A DNA stretch of 64,000 nt from Smallanthus sonchifolius (lineage: Eukaryota; Streptophyta; Magnoliopsida; Asterales; Asteraceae), in the NCBI GenBank assembly GCA_023525975.1, contig CM042020.1, positions 13,012,001-13,076,000 on the forward strand. The letters are read 5' to 3'. A program made the position numbers and the translations under genes. Under the pieces are notes generated by a model. The model was not told the DNA's origin and made no database searches. It saw nothing but the letters and a program-made list of their open reading frames with translations. This document shows positions 12,365 through 23,993 of this stretch, in pieces; position 1 is the first letter of the stretch, and every line of letters starts with the position of its first letter.

Positions 12365-13489
12365 TTCACTGGTCATAATAGGAACAAGGAAATTTAAATA
12401 AGTTAACTTGAATTATCAATTTTTCCCAAATCAGACTTCGAGTAAAACGACGAAGAACCCTAATTCAATTTGATTTCGATGGATTATGTTTACTCAAATT
12501 CATAGAGGGCTAACGATCAGGACTCAATTACGAAACTAATGATCTAAAACTTACTCGTTAAGATTGGGCAACGAGTGCTGACGGCTACGCGATTTCCTCG
12601 ACTGTTCTTGGTGTTGGATTTGGCTTCAGACGCGAAATGAAACGCGATTAATGGTTCAGAGAGATTGTAATAGACTAGGCGAAGGTAAACGTATGTTTTA
12701 ATTTGTTTAATTTTATCTTAACTGCTTGATTTGATTCGTGTTTGAAGATGACAGCTAGCGGACGAGTTTTACGCATCGAATCAAAGATTTGGAATTGAAT
12801 TGGGTCGCGAACAGGGTCCACATTCACTCAAGAGACGTTTGCGCGTGATTTCCGAGTTTTAAACGCGTTAATTGCACGGATTAAAAATGGATTGATACGA
12901 ATTTGACTTTGTGAAGTCAAATTCGTTTGAATTCAAACTCACCCGCTAAAATTGATCGAATTAATACGTTGTCTGGGCCTGGATTTGGTCTATTATTTCT
13001 TGTGTAACCATGAGAAGTCCAATTCAACAAGAATCGTCGAAGGCAGCCTTGGATTATCGTGATTTGGGCTGTTTTGACTTTTGAAAGTCAACCGAATCTT
13101 GGAAAGTCAAAATTTGATGTTTAAAAGTAAAAAATTAAAGTGTAGGTCTAATTGTTTGAGGGTTCAAATGATTTAGGGTCCAATCTAATGTAAAAGTATT
13201 TGCAAATTGGGTGTAAGTGTGTATATATCGGTACACATAAGTCTAAATATATACATATAGTGATTCTAGGATAAATGCGGGTGGAAATTGTGAATCGGTA
13301 TTTGATAACATTAGGGTTTGATATAACCATTTCACTAAGATTGAAATTTATACATGCTTTATCGTACTAAAATGAAGATATGAAAATCAGAAAGGTTACA
13401 TCCGCTATCACCGATCACTATCGAACTGTCAAGCTAAACGTCACTATAGAATCTGTACGAAGTCAACACGTAAAACGATCAACTTTTAG

Positions 13490-13790
13490 CTAGTGATGCC
13501 AACAGTGTCGCCTATACTAGTGTCGCCAAGAACTAGTTTCTATAAACAAACTAGTGTCGTTGGACAACGTCACTCGGTGAAAGTGTCACCAGGGTCAGTG
13601 TCGTCAGAGTAGTGTTGCGTAGTGTCATTACCACCAATGCCGTCCAGGTGCATGGCGACATTGTTAGTGTCGCCAGGTGCAATGGAGACACTACCAAGTG
13701 TCACCAATCATTGACATTTCTTGGGGACTACGCTTTGTCTTCCCCACTAGTGTCTCCCCAAGAAACAGTGTCGCCAATTAGTGTCGCCTG
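13490..13790 (-). repeat. AGTGTCGCC short tandem repeat in family-B LTR
   Basis: Fifteen or so degenerate copies of AGTGTCGCCA, the reverse complement of the block at 7384-7612. Confidence 0.85.
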
Positions 13791-14266
13791 AAGAACACCT
13801 TCATGTTCCAGGCCCGCTTTTGATCCAAACCCATAACGTTTTACGTCCAAAATGTTTATCTAGCTTCCATGAAGCTGGATCTGAGCTTTAACAAACGTTT
13901 AACACGTAAAAATCTGATCTTTATGTTAAAACCCCCATAAACCCTAAAACCCATTTTCAAACAAAAACTCCGATTTGGACAAGTTTTGTTACCTGTTTGA
14001 TCCCGATTCTTAGCTCCTTAGCTTCTGGTGATGATGATGAACAATCCTTGATCTTTACAACTCGAAATCCTGACTTTCTCTCTCTAAGTCTCTCAAGCTT
14101 TCTCTCTTTAGATAGAAGGTGAAGATGGTGGAATGGGGTGGCGGCTAGGGTTTATGGCTCCCCCTATTCCTTTTCCCTTTTTCGTTTGTTCCCAAATTAG
14201 CCTTGATCTTTATTCCTTCGATACCGATTACGAGTAAGGTGTCGGGTTTTGAAATGTTACATCCCG

Positions 14267-16865
14267 AGAATCTTGCCTTAATGATATTTCCTAGTCGCAG
14301 GTTCAGTATTAAACACAGAACTAAAACTTGTATTAAATAAAACATGTTTAACATGTATCCGGTCCCAAAACATAGTAAAAAGGGAATTTATCGTGAAACT
14401 CAACTTTGACTGCCTTATAGGTATACTTGTACCAATGTTACGAGCAATCCTACAATATGTAGTTACTTACCATTGTAACCCTAATTGCAAATATATCATT
14501 AACTTTTGATACTAGGGTTAAGATATCACGCGTGCGGTTGAGAGATTGAGGTTGAGCTTGATATTAACCGTTAGTATCCAAGTCATACGAATGTAACTGT
14601 TACCATTCAAGAAAACATCCAAATACTAATGGATCCTCTACCATGTTTGGCTATCTAGATCAATCATGCGTCTTAACATTTATAAATATATATTAATAAT
14701 CACAAATATATATAAATAAAATAATAGTTGAGGCAAACTCGAATATGAAAAACTATATAGGAGTCAAACTTAAGCTTTAGAACTAAACTCAAACTCAATC
14801 TCTTTTAAATAAAAGGCGAGTTCAGGTTCACCATGACTCAATTACAATCTTTTACATAAAATCCTGCTAATGACATCACTCACTACCTAACATGTGTTAT
14901 AATCATTTTAGATAAATCTTGAAAGATTTGGTCCCTATATATGAACCTCAATACTTCAATTTTTTAGTTAATAAACATTTAAACTAGTGGAAACAATTAG
15001 TCAAAATTCATACTAGTTTTATAAAGTCCCCGACACAATGACTCATGCTTTCTTAATATGTAGAAAAAACAAAAATAGAAAAATAAAAGAAACCACCAAA
15101 TTTTTTGAGCACGCACACACGCACACAATGTTCTAAACTAGTTTATTTATTTATTTTTATTTTTTAATTTTAAAGAAGATATGTTGCTTCATCTTTTTTA
15201 TTTTCATCTTTTTTATGTTTTACAATATATTATATATAATACACGATAAAGTCATAAAACCCTATAATAAAATGAACAAAGATGTTGAGACTAACACATC
15301 TAAACACAGTTTTATATAAATTATTTTCTTAATGTTTAGATAAGTCCAGAAAGAATTTAAATAACTATATAAAATCTTAATATAAACGATTTTGATATTT
15401 TAACTTATTTCTTTATTTGGAGAGACAATATTTACAAAAAATCCCCCACCCAACTAGGGAGGGCTGGTTTTTACAATTAAATAAAAACAAGTCAAAAACC
15501 AATGAGTAAAAAAAAAATTTAATTACAAATAAAAAATTAAGTCTATAAACGACTAATTTAAATTATTTTTCTGTAATATGTGTCACAACTATGGCCATAA
15601 TATTCTTCCTAAATTAATATCCACGTGGATTTCAAATGGATGTCTGAATAGTTAAATCTAATAATTCGTAGAGAAATATATAATCAATGCCAAACTTGAA
15701 ACTACCGATTCATGTGGGTCTCAACTCCTGAGTTTGCGGACTTCTTTCTTTTCCAATAGGGGCTTGCCAGTAAGATTGTCACAATCGTTGCTACATGTTT
15801 GGAGATAAGGAAGCAAGGCCTACAAAGCCTAACTCCAAGTCCAACTCTTGAGCTTGATAACCATTGAACGATAGTTTATTTTATATAATATAGCTGGTAC
15901 ATATAACCCAAAATTTATAATATATTAAAGTTTCATCTTTCCCTATGAAATATTATACTTTTTATTTATATTAAAGCACTTATCATACATACGTATATAC
16001 ATACAGGATTTAGTGTATAAAAATATATTTAACTGTAGACCAATGTCTATTATTCTATCAAACTTACATTTTAACATAACAAATCATTCCTTACAACTTG
16101 AAGTAATTAGTGACCTATGGTAACTATTTAACCTTTTTTTTCTCTAATACTTTTTACTAACGAGACAACCACTTTAGGAGCTACTCATTGTATCTTGCCT
16201 TGTCACTGTGTTTTAGTTACTTTTATTTGTAGTTATATTTTTTGAATGAATATAATTGATGTTCTAAGTGTCTTACTGTCCTTATTAACATTAACCACCA
16301 CCTATCTCCGGCGGTGACTACCACAACCATGTCCATCACAACTATCATATACACATATGCATAGTCATACATATCCAACATCCCAAAAACCATCTATGTT
16401 TCTCCTTTCAAACTACTTGTATAGTTTCTACTATCGAAAGTTCGAAACCCTAGAAACAAAAATGGATTCAAAAGGTGAAGAATGATTAGCACATGATGCA
16501 CCACAACCTTTAAGTGAAACACATACCATAGATACACAAAATACAAGAACAAATGAATACGCTAAACACAAAAACAAATGAACACATAAAACACCATAAT
16601 CTTGAAGCAAGCGATATGAAACACAAAACACTTTCATAAGCAAAAATCTTTTACAAACCCTAATTAGCTTGATTTCATTAGAGAAACCCCTAGCCAAATT
16701 GATCCAAAAACATGAAAAAAAAATCCTAAATCAAAATGAGCTCTAGATATCGCGACATGTTTGACAATATGGTCATAGTGACGGCGATGGAGGCCAACGA
16801 CAATGGCATTCGGTAGCAATGGTAGTGGGTGGTGGTAACGATAATGACAAAGATAAGGATGTGTT
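14267..16865. other. Intergenic, no gene seen
   Basis: AT-rich sequence with scattered homopolymers and a short CACACACGCACAC tract (about 15110-15128). The longest frame (minus strand 16431-16697, 88 codons, Cys- and Val-rich) has no domain I recognise and I treat it as chance. Confidence 0.55.
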
Positions 16866-16866
16866 T

Positions 16867-17200
16867 GATACTACTAGAAATTTGTCTATCACCGCCGAAA
16901 CATCATTGGTAATTACCGATTTATAGCATAAAATAAAATAAAAACACATAAGTTTTACATTTATCCATCGCTAATCCGTTAGCAATTACCAACGGATAGC
17001 AGAAAATCCAAAAAGAACCAAAAATAATTTTTTATAAATATTCGTTGATCATCCGTCGTAATTAATTCCCAACGAACTACCAATGGTTGGCTCGGTTGGT
17101 AGGAACTCGGTTGCTACCAAAGGTTGACTTGGGTAGGCATGAACTTAGTTTCTAGTGACAACTATATCACCGACGGTTTTTCGATGGAGCATAAGGATTA
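16867..17200 (+). mobile_element. Probable CACTA (En/Spm) terminal region
   Basis: TACTACTAGAAATTTGTC at about 16869 resembles the common plant CACTA terminus CACTACTAGAAA with its first C changed. It is followed by dense subterminal words of the type CAACGGA, CATCCGTCG, CCAACGAAC and CACCGACGG, as usual at CACTA ends. The partner end was not found in the window, so the element boundary on the right is unknown. Confidence 0.45.
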
Positions 17201-18248
17201 GATTTTGGAAAAAAATCGTCTGAGGCTTTTTAGTCGTTTGTTAATGAAATACTATTTGTAACATGTATTATTTTGGCGATTTGTCAGAAATAGTTACTAT
17301 AAATACACCTTAAACCTCCCCAATTTTTCACATGCGTTATTGGTTGAATACCTAAATACACACACATACACACTCTTCCTAAACCCTAATATTTGACATT
17401 GAATCACTCATTTGTGCCAATGCGGTGATAAATAGTTTGTTGGAATGTGGTGGTCTCGAAAGTAAAATCATGTTTGATAATGAATGCCAATTTTTGCACG
17501 TGGTCACTCTATTTTAATGTTTTCGGGAACATGTGGTTGATTGGCATAAGCTTCAATCTAACTCTGAACGAAATCCTTGGTTGACAAGTTCCTCGAGTAA
17601 AACAAAGCCAAGAAGATACCTGATAAGTCACTCGATTTTCACATCTATTGGATTATGTGTGATGGATATAAGAATAATGGTTTCCCATGTATGTATGATT
17701 CTCCATGTGTTCAAAAGATGTGTGCATGTGTGCTTGTAGAGACTTCTACAAGTGTGCCAATGATGTCCGGGAGTATTTTAGTAAAATAACAGTGTCTTCT
17801 TCTTGACTAATAAAGAGGAACTAACGCCATAGAAGCGCTACCGTTGTAGGAGAAGCAGAAGTAGCACCGTCTACCTTTAATTTAAAAATAGGGTTCATTA
17901 AATGAATTTCTTGCATTTGGTTAGATTGACAATTAGATATTGTGGCATTTGGTTAAATAGGTTCATTATGCATGTGTATGGTAAGATTAGTTAAATAGTG
18001 TAGTTTTTATTTGTATATATATGTATATATGTGTGAGTATATATGTGCATTTCTTAATGTATGTATGTGTTTTAGCTTTCAATTTATAACTAGGGTTCAT
18101 TAATTATGTATACATGTTAGATTGATTTTGACCATATGTTTGAGCTAACGTATGTATGTTTGAGCTAATGTATATATGTTTGAGTTAATGTATGTACGTT
18201 TGAACTGATGTGTGTATGCTTGAGCTAATATATGTATGGCCTTGGTTG

Positions 18249-18858
18249 TAGATATTGGGATGTCTAGGAAAATGACATCCACATATGTCTTAGCAGTGAA
18301 TTTATCATCAGAGTAGATGCTTTTTGGACTTTGCCCATTTTAATGAAAGGTATGTTGAAAAGAAAATGAAACTATTTGGGATAGTATTTAGTACTAGATA
18401 CTCTTATTCCAAAAGTCAAAATTTGCACCACTTGAAGAGGGAAGAAGTGAGGTTTCACTTGTTTAAACACGTTTTATGCCTAGTTATACAATACGGTGGA
18501 TGCATGGTGAAAACGTGGTCTTTATAACTCAACATCTAAGTCAAGCTTCTAACCCTATAGAAGAACTTGATGACAATTGAACTCAAATGGTGATGGATAA
18601 CATGGTATATACAAAGATATGGGAAGAAGAACCTAATCTTGCAACAAAGGGACATTTTGACATGTTACAAGATGTTGATAAGCCTTTGTGAGACGTGTGT
18701 CAAAATTACCCAAAACTAGAAGCTACAACTAGATTGTTGAATTGGAAAGCATCGTGTAAATACCCGGGGCGACTTATAATGGAGTTCTTTCCATCACTAA
18801 GGACATGTTACCCAAAGGTGAAAGTTTGTGGCCGTTGGGATATGGTAACTAGCTAAAG
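18249..18858 (+). pseudogene. Degenerate CACTA transposase (TNP2-type) fragment
   Basis: Two pieces of a CACTA transposase can be read across frameshifts. The first (18249-18540) resembles the N-terminal transposase-associated domain: a DFAHFNE block, then EEVRFHLFKH, then a frameshift and SYTIRWMHGENV. The second (18590-18858) reads RGHFDMLQDVDKPL, an in-frame TGA at the usual Trp position, then PKLEATTRLLNWKASC, typical of TNP2. At least two frame breaks and several stops make it non-functional. It lies 1.4 kb from the putative CACTA terminus and directly upstream of the isocitrate dehydrogenase fragment. TNP2 is the DDE transposase that binds CACTA ends and cuts them. Confidence 0.75.
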
Positions 18859-18940
18859 AAGTTTTCATGATTCTTTATTTCTTTTCTTCTTTTTTAATAA
18901 CTTTTTTTGTATCATTTTTTTATAATAAATAATTCACATG

Positions 18941-19053
18941 TATGAACATCGACTCATTGATGATATGGTTGCTTATGCACTTAAGAGTGATGGAGGTTAT
19001 GTATGGGCATGAAAAAACTTTTATAGGGATGTCCAAAGTGATTTCTTACCTTT
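18941..19053 (+). pseudogene. NADP-isocitrate dehydrogenase fragment, exon piece 1
   Basis: The plus strand reads YEHRLIDDMVAYALKSDGG then YVWA, an in-frame TGA where the enzyme has Cys, and KNFYRDVQSDFL. This is the highly conserved segment of plant NADP-dependent isocitrate dehydrogenase containing the IDDM motif that takes part in binding isocitrate and metal, and the DVQSD segment. Upstream is a T-rich, intron-like stretch, and no start or preceding exon is present. The next conserved exon segment occurs at 21133-21275, beyond an inserted solo LTR. The stop codon and missing exons show it is dead. The enzyme makes 2-oxoglutarate and NADPH; nothing here could. Confidence 0.82.
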
Positions 19054-19325
19054 AGTTATGTTTTAATTCCTTTCCTTAAAAAAACCAACAGTTGATACTT
19101 TCTGTATTTATGGTTTGATGAGTTGATTTGATTTTATACATGTTTTGGATATCTTTTATTAATGACATCAGTCATGGCAATTTTTTAAGTCATGTTTTGG
19201 CCATACTGTTTATAGGCAAACACTAATTTCTGTGTCACTTTATACAAAATAATCCAAAAAATTAATTGTTTGTGATTCATGTTGTTTGTATATTTAATTA
19301 AATTCAATTTGACAAAATATGTGGT
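19054..19325 (+). other. Probable intron remnant of the isocitrate dehydrogenase fragment
   Basis: AT-rich stretch lying between two exon-like pieces of the same gene in the correct order and orientation, so most simply intron sequence. Its end carries GTGGT (19321-19325), the left target-site copy of the solo LTR. Confidence 0.45.
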
Positions 19326-21123
19326 TGATGTGCACCAAATTATACATGTTTTTTACATCAAATTTAACTCCATTTATGTTTGTTTTCTTGAAATTCTTAT
19401 GAATTAAACCCTTAATTTATTCATTTTCAGTTTTCAGAGCCAAAAGACCAAGAATTGATCAAACAAGCAAAAAAGACAAAGATATGATCAAGTCAGCAAG
19501 ATAAGCATGGGGTGTGCCAAACTTCAACACACCCTGTGCCAAGGGTCCAACACGGGGCGTGTCAAACTTCAACACACTTTGTGCCAAAGGTCCAGCACAG
19601 GCCGGGCGTGTCAAACTCAACACACCCCTGTGCCAAAGGTCCAGCATGGGGCGTGCCAAAGGTCCATCACGGGGCGTGTCAAACTTCAACACACCCTGTG
19701 CCAAGGGTCCAGCACGGGGCATGCCAAACTTCAGCACACCCCGTTCCACGCGTGCCAGAACACCTTTTTCAGGCTTTTCAGAGGTCGTTATAGTGGAGCA
19801 GACTGTACCCAAGCATGAGGCCGTTCCTAGTAAGGCACGGGCCGGGTCTAACTCTCTAGACAACCTATAAATATCCTTCAAGCCTCATTTGCATGACACA
19901 CCTTCACCATTGTATATACCATGAATTTTATATGTTTTCTCGGTAGTTTTAGCTTAGTTTTTGTAGTTAGTCTTCATCTTCAAGGTTCTAGAACCATTTA
20001 ACATATTTGAAATATTGTAATAATGCTTGATTGTGTTTATTCAAGTTTGATCTTTGTTATTTGCATGGCCATTTTTGGCTAAGTTCTTTGAATCACTTTG
20101 GCAAGATGGACTTTCAATAGAGTAGTTAGCATGTTTATGGATTCAATATTGGTGTGTGTGTGTGACTTCAAAATATGATCTTTTAACATTAAAAGTGGAT
20201 CCGCACAATCTTCGGAACGATTCATCAAATTCATGCTTCGTTGATTCGGGCATTCACACTTCTATGTCTATGTAGAGTAGGTGTGTTAGTTATTTGAAAG
20301 GGTGCTAGAAGTTGTGAATTGTGAACGCGGTTGTAAAGATCCTTGCTTTTTAATATGCGGTAACTCGGTATTCTAAAGACTTGATTTTATGCATTACCAC
20401 TACCCTTGTGGAGAGGAATCAAAGCAAGGGAGTCATAGTGATTAGTGTATAAAGTACCTTGTCTAAAGACATAATTTTGATACTTTAATTCCGACATTGC
20501 GGTGGTTGTTATGGTGGCATACTTTTCAATATTGTTGTGGGAGTCAATATCCCGACCCAGGAGTTACTCCACTTTTTGCATACACACATACATTATCACT
20601 GATTATCAAGAATATGACGTGGTGTACTGAACCAGGAACCACGTCTAGCTAAGTATAACGGTCGTCATGTTGTTCAAACTACTACCCCCGGGAAGACAAA
20701 ATCAACCATGGCCATAGGGTTTAACAGCTTAAGTGACAACCGCCATGCTTACGACATAGTGATCTTTTGAGAATCCATAAACTAAAGCTAACTAAAATAT
20801 TGAAAGGAATTCGAACCAAAGTGATTTATTCTTGTCATTGATTGCTACTATTATCTTCTACCTTTTCTATCATTCTCTTTAAAACACCCAAAACTCAGTC
20901 AACAACTTTTAAATTCTGGGAAGATTAGACATCAACTGAAGTCCGGTACTAAGAGCCTCTGTATCCTTGGATCGACACTCGGTCTTACCAATACTAATTA
21001 CACCCACGACGGGTACACTTGCTCTAATTGTGTTGTAGTGAGTAGCAGTACTTACGTTTTTAATAAATTTAAAGCTTTTGTGTTAAAATTAATATATTTT
21101 TATATACATTCCACGACACATCA
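19326..21123 (+). mobile_element. Solo LTR, Athila-like (A2), TSD GTGGT
   Basis: Begins TGATGTGCACCAAATTATAC and ends CCACGACACATCA, with perfect GTGGT duplications at 19321-19325 and 21124-21128. Start, end and several interior blocks (GGATCGACACTCGGTCTTACC; GGGTACACTTG near 21010) match the LTRs of A1 (50711-57641), whose primer site is Athila type. Length 1798 bp. A TATA box TATAAATAT lies at 19866-19874, just downstream of a 45-bp tandem repeat. No internal domain remains. It interrupts the isocitrate dehydrogenase remnant. Confidence 0.9.
19509..19758 (+). repeat. 45-bp tandem repeat upstream of the A2 LTR TATA box
   Basis: Five to six copies of a unit starting GGGGCGTGTCAAACTTCAAC and ending CCAAGGGTCCAGCAC; one copy is shortened to about 23 bp. 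Open frames of 90 to 140 codons in several frames on both strands are produced by the repeat and are not genes. Confidence 0.88.
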
Positions 21124-21132
21124 GTGGTTTAG

Positions 21133-21275
21133 GTGTGTCGTGTTGGGATGACCATCGAAGCTGAAGCAACCCATGGGACTATCTCACGTCATTACATGGT
21201 GCATCAAAAGGGTGGGAAACCAGCACAAACATCATAGGCTCTATTTTTGCTTGGACCAGGGGTCTTGCCCACAAG
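21133..21275 (+). pseudogene. NADP-isocitrate dehydrogenase fragment, exon piece 2
   Basis: The plus strand reads VCRVGMT then IEAEATHGTISRHY and MVHQKGG. After a frame break near 21227 it reads SIFAWTRGLAH. In plant NADP-isocitrate dehydrogenase these blocks follow directly after the segment found at 18941-19053 (the EAAHGT block contacts NADP). Order and orientation agree with piece 1, the A2 solo LTR now separating them. A frameshift plus the stop in piece 1 make the locus a pseudogene fragment. Confidence 0.82.
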
Positions 21276-21600
21276 TTTAGTACTCAATTTGGGCCCAATT
21301 GGGCTTTTTTTCCTTAGCTTTAGGGTTTTTTTTTGTGTAAAACAACTTATCTCAACTGGTATAAACTCTAAACTGGCTAAATCTGAATGTCAAAAAGGGT
21401 CAGGTTAGTTTTGCTGACCCGTTAATATTTCTTATCCATTTTTTTGAATTTATAAATTATTAAGTATTAAATATGATTGTAAAAACTATACAGTTTAAAT
21501 AAAAAATTGATTTTCTAGAATAAAACGATTTAGGAGAGGTTGTAAGTATTTTGGGTAAAAATTAACAAGACTAATTTTGTAACCAAACTTAGTATGTGAG
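21276..21600. other. Non-coding, no feature seen
   Basis: AT-rich sequence between the isocitrate dehydrogenase fragment and the left LTR of T1; may be intron or flank of the captured fragment. Confidence 0.4.
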
Positions 21601-22131
21601 GTAGTGTGCTTGATCAAAATATGAAAATATGAACGTAAATGTAAAGATTTGACACGATGATGTACGAGGAATGCCCTTGATCGTTAGGGATCGCCGGCAT
21701 AAAACCTCGGGAAGTGACCAAAAGTCACTTGCCTCCTGTTCTTGGATAAATTGATGAAATAGGTACAATTATGGCAGTGAATGATCGAAAGCTAAGTGTT
21801 ACAATGTAGTTTGCGAGTGTTGTGTGTGTTTTTATATCGATCTCACTGTTATAAATACAAAGATAAATGTAACAAAAAATCCGAGAATCCTGGCTAGACT
21901 AAGTCTTCAAATGGGACCGTATAGACCCTTCATCGCATCTTTCACACGTTTTTCATAGCGTCTTGAGCGATTCTTCAGGAGAGACTAAGTCTACACGTTT
22001 TTCCTGTGCATAAAAATTAAGATAGGAGGACAATACAACGGTTAGTAATGTAAATGTTAAGGATACCGAAACCTGTCAGGATACTGAAGATTGTCAGGTG
22101 TTCAGGATCCCAAGTCATAAAAATGACGCCT
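21600..22131 (-). mobile_element. 3' LTR of Tat-type element T1 (left edge approximate)
   Basis: The right edge is placed at 22131, where the minus strand reads a purine-rich tract AAATTTGGGGACAAT followed by TGTTAGGCGTC, the expected polypurine tract plus LTR start. A minus-strand TATA-like TGTATTTATAACAG lies around 21845-21860. The left edge cannot be fixed from this window because the partner LTR is outside it. The motif GGATCC, unusually common in T1, also occurs here at 22105. Confidence 0.55.
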
Positions 22132-22386
22132 AACAATTGTCCCCAAATTTAACAGATGTTATCATAATTGACAGCTGTAAAATTTAAAATTTGAACGGTT
22201 AATTAGCGATAATGTTTCGATAAGATGTGTCCTGAGTATCAATGCGATATGACCGTTGCCTCTTATGCAGGTTATAATCATGCTTCTCCACATTATATTC
22301 AACCGTCTCTCTTATTCGGATCTTCACAGAGAAAAAGGTAAAGCTTTTTCACTTCCATCTTCGTTTCTTTATTAGCTTTTTCAATA
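22132..22386. other. T1 spacer: polypurine tract and leader of the antisense ORF
   Basis: Contains the minus-strand polypurine tract (22132-22146) and a plus-strand leader with TTATAATCATG and a pyrimidine-rich stretch just before the antisense ORF start at 22387. Confidence 0.5.
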
Positions 22387-23993
22387 ATGGGCAAGAAAAT
22401 GACTCGATCATCCTCCTACATCGTTGCTGAGAGGATTGAAATTTTTGTCGATCAAGGAATCCTCAATCATTCTGATCGGGAGGTCTGTTCCTTCACCGAT
22501 CAATATATCAAACTCTTGAAAACAAGCGGTGCTTTCCCTAAAAAAGCTGAGTTTAGGGCCTTCGATTCTAGGGTTAAGGCTGATTTCGTCTCTAATACTT
22601 GGGTTTGTTTCCTCGCTGACCCCTTTACTTTGGGTCTTACTTACCCGTTTCCACCGCTTATTACCGACTTTTTCAAACTCACTGGTTTGTGCTACTCCCA
22701 AGCCATGCCTATTGTTCAGAGGATCCCGCACACTCTCGAAAACTTGAACAATCTCCATTCTTTGACCATCGGTATCCCTGAACTGGCCCATGTTTACAAT
22801 TTGAGAACCCACAGATCTTCTCGCTTCGTTCTTCAACTTAAATCTGGGCAAACTCCTTTGGTTCCAAAAGCCACCCAAAATGACACTGAATGAAAGGGGG
22901 AAATTTTCTTTGTGAAGAAAGATTCTATCCCTGGTGGGGATCTTTTGCCATTCCATTGGGTTAAGAAGGCTAGGAAATAGTCAGGATCCCTGAATATTTT
23001 AGTGTTTCTAACATGTTTCTGACGATTCTTGTTTTTTGTGCAGCCCCCAAGTTTGATGAGTTGGTTCGTGCAAGAAGTGATACAGACAAAAGAATTGAAG
23101 CTTTGTTAGAGATACCTGCCAGAGAGAGATCTTTTCATCTTGATTCAACCATTAGTGAAGCCAGTTTCAATACGCAATACTCAAATTCTTATATGTCCTT
23201 AGGTAAAGAACAACTCATATTTGTATTATTGTATATTATGATCCTGACTCGCTTTAACTTTTGTAGGAATCCAAAAGTCAAGCTCCCAATTTGCCCTGTC
23301 TGATCTTGACAGTCTTCTGTCTGGGCCGTTGTCATTAAGAAGGAGGGTCCCACGCCTCTGAACACCAATGCCCGTGTTCCGATGCTTCGCTCCAAAGCCT
23401 TAGGGAGCAAAAAGAGAAAGACATCGGACGTGGTGGATCTTGAGATTTTTAAGGCATGGACTCCACTGAGACTATTAAGAAACTACAATACCTACTGAAC
23501 CTGGTAAGTGATTTCTGGTATTCCTATTTTGATGTCAGGATCCCGAAATTCTTAATACATTTGATTGTTATAGGGTCTGGAGAAGCTGAGCGCTAGCTTG
23601 GGAGTTACGGAGAAGAAGGCTGATGAGGCCCAAGAGAAGATTGAAGATATGAAGAAGATCGTCGCTGCCAAGTCCAAGTTCATGGAGAAGGAGATCCAGG
23701 ATTTGAAGGAGAAGCTGCAAGAGACCACGGCCCAATGCGAGCAAAAAGTGCGAGACACTGTAGATGATGCTAAAAGATCTGCTGCCATGATTGTTCTCCA
23801 GTCTAGGATCCAGATGGCGGATCAGGCTGCTGTGGAGTGTTTTGACCTTGAAACTTGGGATCTTCAAGGATGACGCACTTATCTGGCTAATCTTGGTGGC
23901 GAAACGGTGGAGACAAGCAAGGCTGCTGGGGATACTGGAGTTGGAGACGGCGAGAAGGAGGTTGACCAAGGAAATAATGGAAATGTTGCCTAG
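22387..23993 (+). pseudogene. Antisense ORF of T1, 'gypsy-type transposase' (Transposase_28-like) domain, intron-containing, broken
   Basis: The first exon (22387-22978) starts ATGGGCAAGAAAATG and reads LTYPFPPLITDFFKLTGL and ELAHVYNLRTHRSSRF, typical of the plant domain called putative gypsy-type transposon. An in-frame TGA at 22891-22893 stands where the family has Trp; the frame continues to 22980. Candidate introns are bounded by TTTTTTGTGCAG (ending about 23042), GTAAAGAAC (from 23203) to TTTTGTAG (about 23267), and one ending near 23573. The last exon (23574-23993) encodes a charged coiled coil (KADEAQEKIEDMKK) and has another in-frame TGA at 23871. It runs antisense to gag-pol, the position known for extra ORFs in Tat/Retand elements. 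Its function is unknown. Confidence 0.75.

Larger units (their letters stand above)
10275..13400 (-). mobile_element. Solo LTR, family C, - strand, TSD TCCGC
   Basis: The left edge TGTCACACCCCAACC and right edge GGTTACA are the complemented ends of the family-C LTR. Perfect TCCGC duplications lie at 10270-10274 and 13401-13405. Length is 3126 bp, matching the P1 LTR (3091 bp) and the reconstructed M2 LTR (about 3.1 kb). It contains the diagnostic blocks of the family: CGGCGG...CGTCGGGGCGGGAC near the end, the GTTAACC..TTGG..GTTAATGATTGCAC block, an AT-rich tandem block, and two tRNA-like modules. No internal domain remains. Confidence 0.92.
8999..14261 (-). mobile_element. Solo LTR, family B, - strand, TSD TCCCG, interrupted by a family-C solo LTR
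   Basis: On the minus strand this begins TGTAACATTTCAAAACCC (right edge 14261) and ends GGGGCATTTCA (left edge 8999). Perfect duplications TCCCG lie at 8994-8998 and 14262-14266. Removing the insertion at 10275-13400 and one copy of its TSD leaves about 2.13 kb that parallels 6890-8778. It carries the same repeat modules (AGTGTCGCC block, hairpin array) and the same leader-like CTCTCTCTAAG stretch. The insertion lies between the hairpin half and the repeat half. Confidence 0.87.

Noticed and set aside
19459..19881. Overlapping frames of 93 to 140 codons in several frames and both strands
   Set aside because: All translate the same 45-bp LTR tandem repeat; unit length divisible by three keeps several frames open at once.
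22408..22956. Minus-strand frame of 182 codons
   Set aside because: It is the complement of the antisense-ORF exon, which has recognisable domain sequence on the plus strand; this one has none.
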